A DNA stretch of 64,000 bases from Nageia nagi (Eukaryota; Pinophyta): positions 63,116,001 through 63,180,000 of the forward strand of contig JBITNC010000001.1 of assembly GCA_050084985.1 (NCBI GenBank), in the 5' to 3' direction. This document shows positions 11,356 to 23,800 of the stretch, one piece after another. Every line of letters starts with the position of its first letter. The stretch's first letter is position 1. Below the pieces are notes generated by a model. That model had not been told where the DNA came from, did not search any database, and was given only the letters and a program-made list of their open reading frames with translations. The position numbers and the translations under genes were made by a program.

Positions 11356-11557
11356 AGGGGTGGAACCTTAAGAAAAATACCTACCTATATATATTTTATT
11401 GCTTCATTCTTGTTATTCTAAAGCTTGGTGCAGAGTTACATGAAGAAAAGAAGTCTCTCTTACCTCTTCAAGTCAAGGTGTATTCTTTTACATTTTTTTT
11501 ACCTAATTAAAGTAGTCCTATTTTGAGGTATTTAACGAGTTGTATGAAAATAAAGAA

Positions 11558-12370
11558 GTGGGATTTTGTTTTTTTATTCTTCTTTTATTTAGATGTAAGA
11601 GTGAAAAAATTCATGTGTAAATTGTATTATGTATTTTATAATTTTTTAAGGAGACTAGTAAAATATTTCTCCTTATGCCTTAAGCTAGAGTTTAGTGAAT
11701 TTATTTTGAAATGAATTTTATTAAAATCATAATATAATGTTTATCATAATGTTTGATAAAGTTTTATAGAATTAATTATTGTTATAAGTGTTGTACTATT
11801 TGAACATACATAGTGGTTATTTTAATTAAAAGTTGGTACCACGTCTTTTCTTTAAAAAGTAAAGGAGTAGGATTTTCTTTTGTTACTATCTCTTTATTTA
11901 GATATAGGAGTGGAAAGTTTCACGTACAAATTATATTATGTATTTTATGATATTTGAAGGAGACTAGTAAAATATTTAACCTTATGCCATTAGCTCTAGA
12001 GTTTAATAAATTTATTTTGACGTAAATTTTATTAAAGTTCTAATATGATGTTTATCATGATATTTGAAAAAGTTTTATAAAGTTTATTATTGTTATAAGT
12101 GTTGTACCATTTGAAGAGACATAGTGATTACATTATTTAAAGGTTGGTACCATGTCTTTTTTTTTTAAAGTAAAAGAGTAATATTTTCTTTTGTTATTCT
12201 CTTTTTATTTAAATGTAGGAGTGGAAAATTTCATGTATAATTTATATTGTATATTTTATGATATTTTAAGGAGACTAGTCAAATATTTCTCTTTATACCT
12301 TTAGCTAGAGTTTAATGAATTTATTTTAACATAAATTTTATTAAAGTCTTAATATGTTGTTTATCATCTT
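11558..12370 (+). repeat. Three tandem units of about 310 bp inside the giant LTR
   Basis: The landmark GGAGACTAGTA or GGAGACTAGTC occurs at 11650, 11959 and 12270, spacing 309 and 311 bp. Around it the units share a T-rich start, TTTATTTAGATGTA-like bases, GCTAGAGTTTA and, between units, AAGGTTGGTACC or AAGTTGGTACC. The third unit ends early. The giant LTR copy at 21400-21640 carries one comparable unit, so this copy has been expanded. Confidence 0.8.
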
Positions 12371-14585
12371 AGTAAATAAATATTGTTTAATTCATGTGAA
12401 AGTGGAGAAATATGAATTAATAAAAATATGTTTGCTTGTTATTATCTAAATTTGTCAGTTAAACTAATTAGTATCTAATGAGGTGATAAGTTATATTTAA
12501 TATTTTTAATAAATAATTCAATAATTTTTTAGAATCTTGTATTATATAAACTATAGTTTTGAGATTATGATATAAGTATAATGTTAAGTAAAATAATTCA
12601 TATGGTACCAATTACATAAATTAATTATTAAGGTATCCAAGCCCTTATTATGAATGATTTAATTATTTAGGATTGATTAAGTATAAGGCAAATATTAAAT
12701 CGATTAATGTACATTGACCAAGGAAAGGAGACCCACCTAATGGATTATTGGTCTATAGTTAAATTCATTTACATAAAGGTCAAGTTTTAAAAGGGTTATC
12801 CTGATCCTCCTCTCTCCTAGTACTCAATCCACCTACCAAGCTCCAAGGGGATGTTTAATGCTTATTGCATGAAGATTGATGGAGATGTTCGATGGTTGAT
12901 ACAATGGTCAAAACTATATAAAATAAATAAATTTGAATTACAAACTCATTGGATATTAAATAGTATGATTTGTCAAAAAGATTCTATTATTGATTAAATG
13001 GATTATATTATATTTGAATTGCCTTTGTATAATGCATGATTTCTACTTGTAACAAATTATGGAAGCTTCAAAGTTTATGAAAGTAAATATCATTCATATA
13101 TTTCATAAATGGATTATATTAGGTATTAATGAATCTTTAGATTACTTTTTATTTATATGATTTTTAGAAAAATGTTAGCTTTGTAATTTAATGAGCTTTC
13201 TTTTAATTATGGTTATCAAATATTACAATTAGTATTGATTATATGGATTACTAAGAGTAGGAATTACTATTTCTTTCATGAAAATAATTAATGGGTATTA
13301 CAAATTGATGAAGTAACTGATTTAGTAAAACTTCTAAAGAAGTAGATTGATTAGAAAATAATCCTTATTTAGAATTAGGGTTCCAAAATATAATTTAGGA
13401 GAATTTAGGATATTTTAGGGACTCTTGAGATCAAATTGGGTACAAATGAGACCCAATGGGATTAAATAGGGTCATTTGGGATCCTTTGGGATGACTGCAA
13501 GAAAATGATGGAGGACCTTCACCAAGTAAACCTACCCCACTAGATGAAAATTTAAAAAAATATTCCTTATTTGAGGAATACTTAGCATCACATTACTTTT
13601 GTAGCAATAGTGACTAGACATTGCCTCAAAACTTATTGCTTTATATATGCATAAGGAGTTTTAAAAACTAGATTCATATACGTAATACAATGCATATGGG
13701 ATAAATAGAATTATGTGATTTTGTAAGCAAGCCTATAATTGAGACTTTTAAGGTACATCTCATGAGCAAATAAGAAATGTGTTAAACCCTAGAACTTGTA
13801 TTAAACATGTTTTCTTGTACCTTTTTCACTATTTAGAAATATTAATTTATGGTTAGTAGGCCATGGGTGGTTCTTTTTGACAAAACATTTAATATGAAAT
13901 TAGACTAAACAACCATTTGAGGATATTGTTTAATATCCATAGCTCTTCAAGTTATGGGCATAGGGATGTGGTACCACATGGTGGGATTAGCTAATAGTTA
14001 TGGGTAGGCTAATGACTTATATCCTTTGATAGGTGAGTCAGGTGGAGATAGCAATCTAAAAAACTACTATTACTAGATGAGGGTAACTAGTAGTCATACC
14101 ACTTACAATTAGTAGATAGAAGTATAATGATTGTTCAATAGGAAATGCTATCCACTCATATGGAAGTTTACATATGATATACTATCTACTCCTATGATAT
14201 GAAGAGTTATCATTAGGTGATGATGCTAACTTAGTGGAAGTGTGATCTCTTAGGTTGTATGGGCCTCAAGTAGAAAATCACTACACCATGACTAGAAAGC
14301 CTATTGCACATAGGACATGGAAAAGAAATGGTGAGGTTACCTTTGAGGTATATTTTCAATAAGGTGAAGTTTTAACAGTGAACATCAAAAAATTTTATCA
14401 GGGTTGGTTACCTTGGATTCTTGACTAATCTTGCCATGTGAGTGTTGAACTAGCTAGCAACATTATTAAGTTCATGTGGGATTGCTTAGTTCATTCCTAG
14501 AATATCAAGTGCTAAACTAAATACACAAAAAAAATATGTCTAAAAATTAGGGTTCTAGTTAATGATAATAAGTGGATGCATTACA

Positions 14586-15960
14586 TTATATCCTTAATGA
14601 ATATGCTTACTTTGGTAAAGAGATCAATTTTCATGGTGTTGCAGGTCAAACCCTTAGATTTAGCTAATGATATTGTACCAAATATTGAGGAACTACCATT
14701 CTTAATAAAAAAAGAAAGAAGATCTTACATTTCCATAAGAAGATTTGATACACATCAATATTGGCACTTTAGATTATGAAAAGTGGATACAAATGTGCGC
14801 ATCCCTATCTCCTCCATAACAAGAAAGTAAAAAATAAATTCATTGAATATTCTAAGAATTTTTCTTGGTCTTATAATGATATATCAATTTTAGATCCTTT
14901 ATTTCTTATGCATAATTTACCATTGAAAGAGGGAGCCAAGCCAATCAAATAAAAACCAAGAAAGATGCATCCTTCCAAGGCATTACTAGTTAAGAAAGAA
15001 ATTGAGAAATATTTGAATTTTGGATTCATAAGGCCAATTGGCTATTCTAAATGGTTGGCTAACATTGTCCTTATTTAACTGGTGAGATCTAGGTATGTAT
15101 TGATTTTAATTACATTAATAATGCTTGTCCAAAATATGATTTCTCATTGCCTAATATGTATATGATTATTGATAGTATAGCTAGTCATGATATATTATCA
15201 TTTATGGATGGATTTTCTAGCTATAACCAAATATTGAATAACCCTTTTTACCAACATAAAATAGCTTTTAATACCCCTTGGGGTAATTTTTGTTAGAAAT
15301 TTATGCCTTTTGGACTTAAAAAAGTAGGAGCTACATATCAAAGAGCAATGGTCACCATGTTTCATAAGCACATTCACAAGACTATGCAAGTATATGTTGA
15401 TGACATTCTATTCAAATCCAAACAAGGATAAGATCATTTATAAATAGTTGAAGAGGTATTAACCATTTTGAAAAGTTACAAACTATGATTTAAACCTCAA
15501 AAATATGCATTTGGTGTTACTTCTGGTAAATTATTAGGGTTCATGGTTTCTAATCAAGGAATAGAAGTAGACCCTAAGAAGGTTAAAGCTATTGTTAGTA
15601 TGCCTCCACCCAAAAACTTGAAATAATTAAGGATCCTCTAAGGTAAAATAAATCTAGCTAGAATATTCATTTCACAACATTGAGACAAGTGTAGGCCATT
15701 AATCCATTTCCTCAAAAAGGATGTCAAATTTGTATGGTATGATAATTTTTAATAGGCATTTGAGGATATCAAATAATATTTACTTAATCCTCCTATCCTA
15801 GTGCCCATGGATTCTCAAAACCTACTTACTATACATGTCAACCATATTATATGCATTAAGTACAATGCTTTGGTAAGATGATAAAAAAAATAAGGAAAAA
15901 TCCATTTATTATCTTAGCAAAACATTGATTGACTATGAGACTATATACAATCCTATGGAA
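14586..15960 (+). pseudogene. Tat-type reverse transcriptase remnant
   Basis: Upstream is a 67-codon open piece (14576-14779). The RT region then reads FSWSYNDISILDPLFLMHNL at about 14865, KPRKMHPSKALLVKKEIEKY, LNFGFIRPIGYSKW, SFMDGFSGYNQI, NTPWGNF, MPFGLKKVGATYQRAM. The catalytic YVDD box is intact at 15393-15404, followed by ILFKSKQG. After it comes FGVTSGKLLGFMVSNQGIEV and VKAIVSMPPPKNL. Stops are scattered. It probably continues the gag-protease at 5817-7812, which the chromovirus now separates from it. It is inactive but well enough preserved to place. Confidence 0.88.
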
Positions 15961-16130
15961 AAAATTTACTAAGTATTATCTTCATTACTAAAAAATCAAG
16001 GCACTATTTCCCTCAATATGGAGATTCATTCATCCATGAATAATTTATAGAAGAATTTCAAGGTGATTCATGTTACTAGCAGTGTACAAACCTACTAGAG
16101 GGCTATCAGTAGTGTGACTTTGATTAGATC

Positions 16131-16570
16131 ATGATCTTCAATGACTACATATACCTCATGAAAGATGAACCCATTGTTTGGACCCTATATTTTGATGGTT
16201 CAAAATACTTCCATGGAGCAGGAGTAGGTATTATCTTGGTATCTCCCACAAATAAGGTAATCTCTATGGCTTACAAACTTGGTTTTGATTATACAAATAA
16301 TATGGCTGAATATGATGCATTCATGTTAGGATTGAAAGCTATTGTAAATTTGAATATCAAAGATATAGAGATATATGGGGATTCACATTTTGTTGTCAAT
16401 CAAGTGTAAGATTTATTTGATACAAAGGATGAAAAGTTAAAGCATTATATACTTATGGTGATTGATTTATTGGATCAATTTGATAGATACATTATTCAGA
16501 ATATTCCAAGAACTAATAATAGGTATGTAGATGCAATGGCAAGTGCAACCTCTCTAGCACCAATTGAGAT
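16131..16570 (+). pseudogene. Second (archaeal-like) RNase H of the Tat element
   Basis: The 92-codon open frame reads WTLYFDGSKYFHGAGVGIIL, SPTNKVISMAYKLGF, TNNMAEYDAFMLGLKA and DIEIYGDSHFVVNQV. The D in YFDGS, E in MAEY and D in GDS are the expected RNase H metal ligands. Tat-lineage elements carry this extra RNase H between their normal RNase H and integrase, and the order here agrees. A stop at 16407 is followed by more similarity (ETIDRYIIQNIPR-like, NRYVDAMASATS near 16520). Confidence 0.88.
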
Positions 16571-16849
16571 TAAAGGATGAAAAGACCATCCTCACAATTT
16601 GTAAGTTAAGATCTCCTTCTTATATGGATCATATGGATGATATTTAGCCTTATCTTATTATGAAAGAGAATGATTTTTAGAATTAGTACTTTGATATCTA
16701 TAATTATTTGAAAAATCTATCAATTGTTAAAAATTTTGATAGAAATGAAAGAGTGAGATTGAAAAGAACTATAGTAAGATATGTCATTATTAGAGAAGTA
16801 TTATATAGAGGTCCTTTGATGGTGCATTATTGAGATGTTTGATATAATA

Positions 16850-17650
16850 TGAGATAGTTACTACCTTAGATCAAGCTCATGATGGTTTATGTGGTGGTCC
16901 CTTCCATGCAAAAGCACTACACACTAAAATCTTAAGGATTAGATATTATTGGCCTACTATGGAAGAGGACTGTGAAGCTCATGTAAAAACTTGTTTGCAA
17001 TGCTAAAAACATGCAAACTTAGAGAAATAACCAACCCAAGAATTATATTTTATTATTTCTCCATGTCCATTTGCTACTTAGGGCATAGATTTGATTGGCA
17101 TTATTAATCTTCACTCTAGGGAAGGACACAAATTTGTCATAAAGCTATAGAATTTACCACCATATGGGTGGAAGCTATTCCAATGAAATTAGTCACTTAA
17201 GCTATATTCATTACCTTCCTCATCGAAAATGTCATCACAAGGTTTGGTGTACCATAAAGATTGATCATGGAAAATGCCCTAAATTTTAAATGTAAATACA
17301 TGAAGGCATTTTCCAAGAAATTTCATATTACACAAACCTTTTCTTCCATATACTATCCTCAAGAAAATAGTCAAGCTAAAGCTACAAATAAGACACTCAA
17401 GAGATACTTTCCAAAACATGAGATAGATATAAGAGAGATTGGCATGAGAAATTACCATATGCATTATGGAAATATAGAACAAGTGTATGCATAGCCACTA
17501 GAGCAACACCATTCTCATTGGTGTATGGATATGAGGCCATTATCCAACTTGAGTTGGAGATCCCCTCCCTTATGATTTCCTTACAAGATGACATATCTAA
17601 TGAATATGTAAGAAAATAAAGGTTGCAATAATAATGGCAATGGTTGGCTC
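16850..17650 (+). pseudogene. Tat-type integrase remnant
   Basis: The translation in broken frames gives the zinc-binding region (AHDGLCGGPFHAKALHTKIL, RIRYYWPTMEEDCEAHVKTC), the core (QGIDLIGIINLHS, a catalytic Asp region) and EIDIREIGMRNY. The open frame 17261-17494 includes FSSIYYPQENSQAKATNKTL, where the expected G before Q is S and the catalytic Glu place reads Lys. After a frame change ATPFSLVYGYEAIIQLELEI and ISLQDDISNEY follow. Family similarity stops near 17640. No 3' LTR of this element is recognised after it. Confidence 0.83.
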
Positions 17651-17699
17651 CTTACAATTAAGGAGTGCAACAAAAGAAAAAACCAATTGGGTTTATTTA

Positions 17700-19440
17700 A
17701 CAACCATAGTTAGAAGCATAGATAGTGTTCAATTTACATCAAAATAAATCACCAATAATGCATCATAATAAGAAAAATACCCAAAATCAACATGGACATG
17801 ATCAAATGCTAGGTAGAGATAGAAAAGAACAACCCAAAGTGCAATATTTATCATAATGTAGTCATGAAGAGTATATATATTAAGATCCTTATTTGGATAA
17901 TAAAAAATAAGTTTCAATTAGAAATCAACAAAATGAACTTCACAAACATCACTTTCCTCTACACAAAGATAAGGGACAACCATTCTATGCTCTTGGACCA
18001 TAGTTACCCCTATGACCATTGTATCAACCTCTACATCATTCTCTACCATACAATGGTATTTATTATGATGCTAAGACACCTTCTGAATAAAGGTATGAAT
18101 CATTCCCTATGTATGAAGAAAGAATAGATCATAGGAACAAAGAATATCATATGTATCCTTAAAATCAAATAGTAGAAAAGGATGACTTTCATAAAAGGTT
18201 AAAATAAATTGAAGGACAATTATGTATGAAAAGTAATTAAAAGGTATCATACAAAATAATTTGTAATGAACCAATTCATCCTAGTATTCCCAAAAATTTG
18301 ATTCATTTTAAATTTGAAATTTCTAAAATTGAACTATTTAAAGGAAAGGAATATCCTAAAGAACATCCCATACAATTCAAGTATTCAAGCTAAGTCATCA
18401 CTAATGATGATGCATTAATGCTACATATTTTTCCCATGATACTTATTGGATAAGTAATAGATTGGTATAATAACTTAATAGAATATAGCATCAATTCATA
18501 TGGTCAATTATAAACTTTATTCTTGCAACACTTTAGGATTAACATTAAAGATAAAACTTTCATCGCTGATCTTACAAGACTACAACAATTCCCCAATGAA
18601 TCGATTACTGATTATATCTCAATATGGAGAGTAATATTGATAAGCATGCTTATACTCTACCTCAAGAGGAGTTATTCAAGATGTTCAATCAAATTTATTT
18701 AAGGCTTATTACTAGCATCCTATTAATTCAACAACATAAGACCTTTGAAGAAATAATCTCTCAAGCTATCATAATAAAAAAGGTTAAAATTCAAGATGGT
18801 GATATAAAAACCAAGAAAAGAAAACCTTATATTAAGAAAAAAAATCAAATATAACAAATAGGTAAATCATTAATAGCTAATAAATTTTCTATTACTAAAG
18901 AGGCAAAATTAAATCCTCCATAAAACAAAGAAAAGGATTCTAAACCCAAAACAAAGTTCACATCTTTATCAGAATCTCTTTATGATATTATAAGAAAAAT
19001 TGGTGATCATCAAGTAATTAGTTTACCATATATAATACTAAAACATCCTAAAGCTAAATAAATTACATGGTATAATGAAAATGATTTTGGCCATTACCAT
19101 TTTCAAAAGGGACATGATATAGATAAATGTAGGATATTACAACAAAAGATTCAATACTTGATTGATAATGGTAAATTCAAAATTGATAATCCTATGGCTA
19201 TACCAAATCAAAATTTAGGAATCTATAAAAGTCCTCTTCCTCAACATCAAGATAATAATATCTCATTGCATCCATCTAAGAATCAAGTAACACATAATTG
19301 GAGTTATAATAATTCAACCATCATAGGAATGATTAATGTTACTACAAGAGCTCAAAAGGTACAAGGAAGAAAAATCAACAAGATGAGGCTCATGTGCAAC
19401 CACACACACCAAGGCCACAACCTCCTAAATTTTCTATAAT
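17700..19440 (+). pseudogene. Gag of a different Ty3/gypsy family
   Basis: The region begins with a Gln/Tyr/Pro-rich part (YYDAKTPSE, FPMYEERIDHRNKEYHMYP) and then a gag core in broken frames: IPKNLIHFKFEISKIELFKG, KEYPKEHPIQFKYSS, VIDWYNNLIEYSINSYGQL, LQQFPNESITDYISIWR. The open frame 18624-18854 continues it. A zinc-knuckle-like segment at about 19088-19160 reads HYHFQKGHDIDKCRILQQKI, then YLIDNGKFKIDNP, a familiar plant gypsy arrangement. It lies right after the Tat integrase, without an LTR between. Confidence 0.78.
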
Positions 19441-19469
19441 GGGATCTTTCCATCAATAATTAAAAATTC

Positions 19470-20750
19470 TACAAGTAAAAAGTCTCTATTTGAACTATTA
19501 CAACAATCCAAGAACCATAGAGATGCAATGAAACAACTACTATAAATGATCAGATTAGATATAAATGATCCCAAAAACTTTGTATCTTTTGTAGAAAACA
19601 TTAAAACAAGTTAAAACACTATTATTATTTTCTATGATCATGAAGTTAAACATTCGAATGGGGCACATCATCAAGACCCACCTTTACATATCATAGCTAA
19701 GATAGATGAAAGAAATTTTAAGATAATATTAATTGATGAAGGTTCAACCATCAAACATTATTTCAAAAATTGCATATAAGAATTTGAACATTCCTTTTTA
19801 CATATATTTTTGCACCATCACTACAACTTAAGGTGTTCAATTATGCTTTGTGTTTAGCAATGGGATCAATTTTGTTGCCTATTATTATGTGATCTAAAAT
19901 AGTACAAACATTGTTACAAGTAATTGAAGGAGATATTATGCAATATAATATTCTTTTTCAGTAAGGCCTTAGATTAGGGATATGCAATGTGTTCTATCAG
20001 CATATTATAATTATTTGAAGTATATCCAAAAGGGTGTATTACATTGTGAACCTGGAGATGAAAACCCATATTCAAATTGTAATAGTGTTCATTTACCTAA
20101 AGATGTAGCTTTACCATCTACTCATTACTTTACAGCACCAATTTCAAAACAAGGACCATTGATTGCTAGTGTGGGTAAGAATAATTCCACATCTTTTAGT
20201 ACTTCAAAAGAAAAATATATTATTGATCAAGAATTAACCAATACTCAACAAAAGTTTGATTATAATTCATAACCAAATATGGAACCCATACCACAAGAAA
20301 GGCATTCTTATGAAGAAAGAGCATGCAAGTTAGATGAATTAAGCAAATCTTCCTCATCAAAAACTCCATCTTCAACTAATACTTCATCAAAAAATGATGA
20401 CTACAATGAAGATGATAAGCCATCAAATATTTACCCAATAATAATAAAATTATTAGATTTAGGTATAGGAGAATTTAGAATTGATTATGGGATCTTTAAT
20501 ATTCCCTTTTCTCAAGAAATGAGATGACCTAAAGAATCTCCCAATGTAGTGGGGCAATTGGTACCAATACGAAGAGTTCCTAATCAAACTCTTTTCTTTT
20601 ATTCAAACTCTATAGAACCAGCTTTGATTCCTTTACCCAAACTACATGAAGGTAGTTTTTGTAATTCATTGAAATACTTATCAAATGTCAAATATGATAT
20701 CTATATAATATTATTAAAAAACCTACATTCAATTCATTTCAAACAATAGA
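19470..20750 (+). pseudogene. Gypsy protease region following the 17700 gag
   Basis: In broken frames the translation gives HQDPPLHIIAKIDERNFKII then LIDEGSTIKH near 19720-19760, corresponding to the retropepsin active-site segment where plant families usually have IDNGSS or IDGGS. Open stretches 19982-20272, 20279-20527 and 20549-20749 then form a Ser/Thr/Asn-rich linker (CEPGDENPYSN, DELSKSSSSKTPSSTNTSSK). Such linkers occur between protease and RT in this kind of element. RT is absent: similarity stops at 20749 and the giant LTR begins about 110 bp later. Confidence 0.65.
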
Positions 20751-20795
20751 TAATCTAAAATTCCAAACATTGAATAATCTAGCAAATTCATAACA

Positions 20796-20860
20796 AATTA
20801 TACTATAGGTCATAATAAATAAATTATATAATATTATTAAATTATACTATAGGTCAAAAA
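20796..20860 (+). repeat. Short direct repeat at an element junction
   Basis: AAATTATACTATAGGTCA appears at about 20796 and again at about 20842, 46 bp apart. It lies between the end of the gag-protease remnant and the start of giant-LTR similarity. Confidence 0.5.
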
Positions 20861-23800
20861 GGAAGGCAAGGAATATTTCCTTATTTTAAATTTGAATTTT
20901 TACTTATGGTTGTTAGTAAATTAAAGTGAAAATTTTAAAAAGTGATAGTTAGAAAGGACTAATGTCACTTTGGGATGTTACAAGGTACTTTGGTGGTTTA
21001 TGAAAATAATTTAGATATGGACCTACTTATTTTGTTTCTTTGTATGGGAAATAATTGGCCATAAATTATTAATCAAAAATATTTAATGCCACTTCCCTTA
21101 TCAACAACATTAGTAACACCTACCACAAAAATTATTCAAGGAATGAGTAGACATTTTTTGGACAAATTTGAACCTCCTTGGCTATAAATAGAGGGGTGGA
21201 AAATTAGAAAAAAAAACACATCTATCTACCATCTCATTAGTTTTATTCTGAAGCTTTGTGTGTAGAGTTACATGAAGAAAAGAAGTCTCCCTCTCTTAAT
21301 TTTAGGTGCATTCTTTTGCATTTTAGACAATAAAGCTAAAATGCCTAGTTAAAGTAGTCATATTTGATGTTATTTAATAAGTTGTATGGAAGGATTATTT
21401 GATAAAGATTCATAGAATTAATTGGTGATAGAGGTATTATACCATTTGAAGGAACATATTAATTTTTTTTGACATATTGCATGTGAAGGTTGGTACCTTA
21501 TATTTTCTTTAAAAAGTGAAGGGTTATAGATTATTATTTTTCTTTAATTTAAAACTATTGTTGGGAATCCTCAAGTACAAATGTATTATATATTTTATCA
21601 TATTGATGATACTAGTCAATTAATTTTTGATATGAGTAGTTCACTAAATTCTATATCTTGGAGGAAATCCCCAACTCTTTCTTTGTCTCTTTACTTCACT
21701 CCCTTATGTATATATTGATTTTGGAGATAGATATTAGGTTCCATAAAATGTTTCTCTCATGTGTGGCATTTTTGACTATTTTGGCACTCATGATCATAAT
21801 ATCTAATATAAAATCATTACTCATTGATGATTCTCTATACCTTATTTCTTATCTCTCATGGTAATACATGTTGAGACTTGTTGTCAAAGGTTTTAGAGTC
21901 CAACTTTACATTCAATCAATGCAATTTCTATTAAATCCAATGCCTTCCCATTCTATTCAAAGTTTACAATCATTCATACCCATGAAACTTGTTGTTTAAC
22001 AATTCTTGAGTCCTTATGTATTCTCCCACATTTTGCATATTACCATTGAGGCACTCTTGGACTTAATGTTTGATGTAAAACCATTTTTCAATTGCTCTAA
22101 TAGATTTTTGTATCTCCTTCTAGAGCTCCCATAAAGGCACACATTGGAAACATGTTGACAAAGATTTCAAAGTTTGGCTTGATATTTAATGTTGTGTATA
22201 GATATCCATTTTGTGTGTATTCTATCATCATTATAGCCCATGAAGCTTGTCTACTAAATGCCATCATCAAACAATTATTGAACCTTATGTATTCCCTATT
22301 TATTAAGTATCCAAAACCAAATATTCAAGAGAAATCATTTCATCTATGCTTTAATGGACCTTAATACCTCCTCCTCAAACTCCCATGATGGTACACATCG
22401 TGAGAATACTGACAAAGATTGTAGAGTTTGGCTTTCCATATGAAATTAGTGAATTTTTTAAAATGGTAGTCATATATATACTCTAACACTTACACTTTGG
22501 AAGGGTATCTTTCATAGTTTTCATTTCTCTCTCCCTATTGAAATAGTGTATAGTTTCCTAATGATATCTTCTTATTTAACTTGATGAATTATATTATATA
22601 TATATAATATATTATTAAACAAATATTTATTGAGAATTTGTTTCAAATTCTAAAATTCTTTAAAATATTTTCTTGAATGCTATTATGAGTAGCACCAAAC
22701 CATATGCATTCTTTCCTTAAAGTATCTTAGCATATATTACCAAACAGGCCATGCTTTGAGCTAGGATTCTTCACAAAACCATGATTTTCTTTTAAATTGC
22801 CCCAAGATTTAGTCCAATCATTTATCTTTTAAAAATATTAATAAGATAAGGGTTGATCAAAGGACTCATTAATAATCCACCTCCATCATAATAAATCTGA
22901 TAAGAGTGTTGCATGGTATTAATGTTATGATATAGTTGATTCAAGTTTAGATAATTGTACTAATAATGTTATTTTGAATAAGGTTATATTTCCTTTAAAT
23001 TATTATGGAAAGGTTGTTATAATACAAGACTTAATGAGAATGTGTATTATTAGTGTAAATTTAGACTATAATTAATGATGAATTTTGAATGATAGTATGA
23101 AGAGATTTTAAAATATTTGAGTAAAATTGATGTGATCAAGGAATGGATGTAGTCCTCGAGAAGGTATAAGATCCTCCTAAGGTCTAAAAAATAAGTTTAA
23201 AATTAATGAAAATATTTTAGTTAGATTCACTTGGATCATGGTCAAATGTGAAAATGGGGTTTTTCTAATCCTCAAACTCTTAACCTTCCTTGTACTCCAC
23301 CCAATGTCCTCTTATCCATGGAAAGAATCTTGAAGATAAAGAATAATCTACATTAAAATATACGATGCATCGAAAACCCCTTGTGATCAACTTGATGTAT
23401 TTATTATAAAATTGTAAGGAACTCGCTTGAAATTATTAAGGGTTGCCCTCATTTATTGAATGAAGATCATCATGAATGTAAATTGATAAAAACATTTGAA
23501 ATCTTTTAAAGATTAATTAAATGAGCATATTTTCTTAAATTCCATAGTAAGAATTCCAAAGATAACTCCCTATGAAAAAAGTTAATGAAAAATATGGATT
23601 CAAGATACTAAGTTACCTAGTATCTCTACATAAAATGTAAAGCATAAGTATAATGTAATCTCTAACTTGATAATTGTCATCTTTTATGAATGTAAATCCT
23701 ATTACCCTAGTATGATTTCAAGATAGAACCTAACTTAGATCCATGATACAAGAATAATGTGTTAGTAAAAAGGATTTTTATTATTCTTGTACCCTTATAA

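Larger units (their letters stand above)
10511..14585 (+). repeat. Giant chromovirus LTR, 4.1 kb
   Basis: This starts TGTATGACCTGACCC right after TTAAGGGGGG and ends near GATGCATTACA at 14585. The 5' third matches the shortened copy at 9001. The region around the TATA box at 11346 matches 20860-21400 and 44578-45420. The last 650 bp match the ends of the copies at 25431 and 50030. The shared order across three places defines one LTR family of over 4 kb. It lies between gypsy RNase H-integrase and Tat RT, so it ends a chromovirus inserted into a Tat element. Confidence 0.72.
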
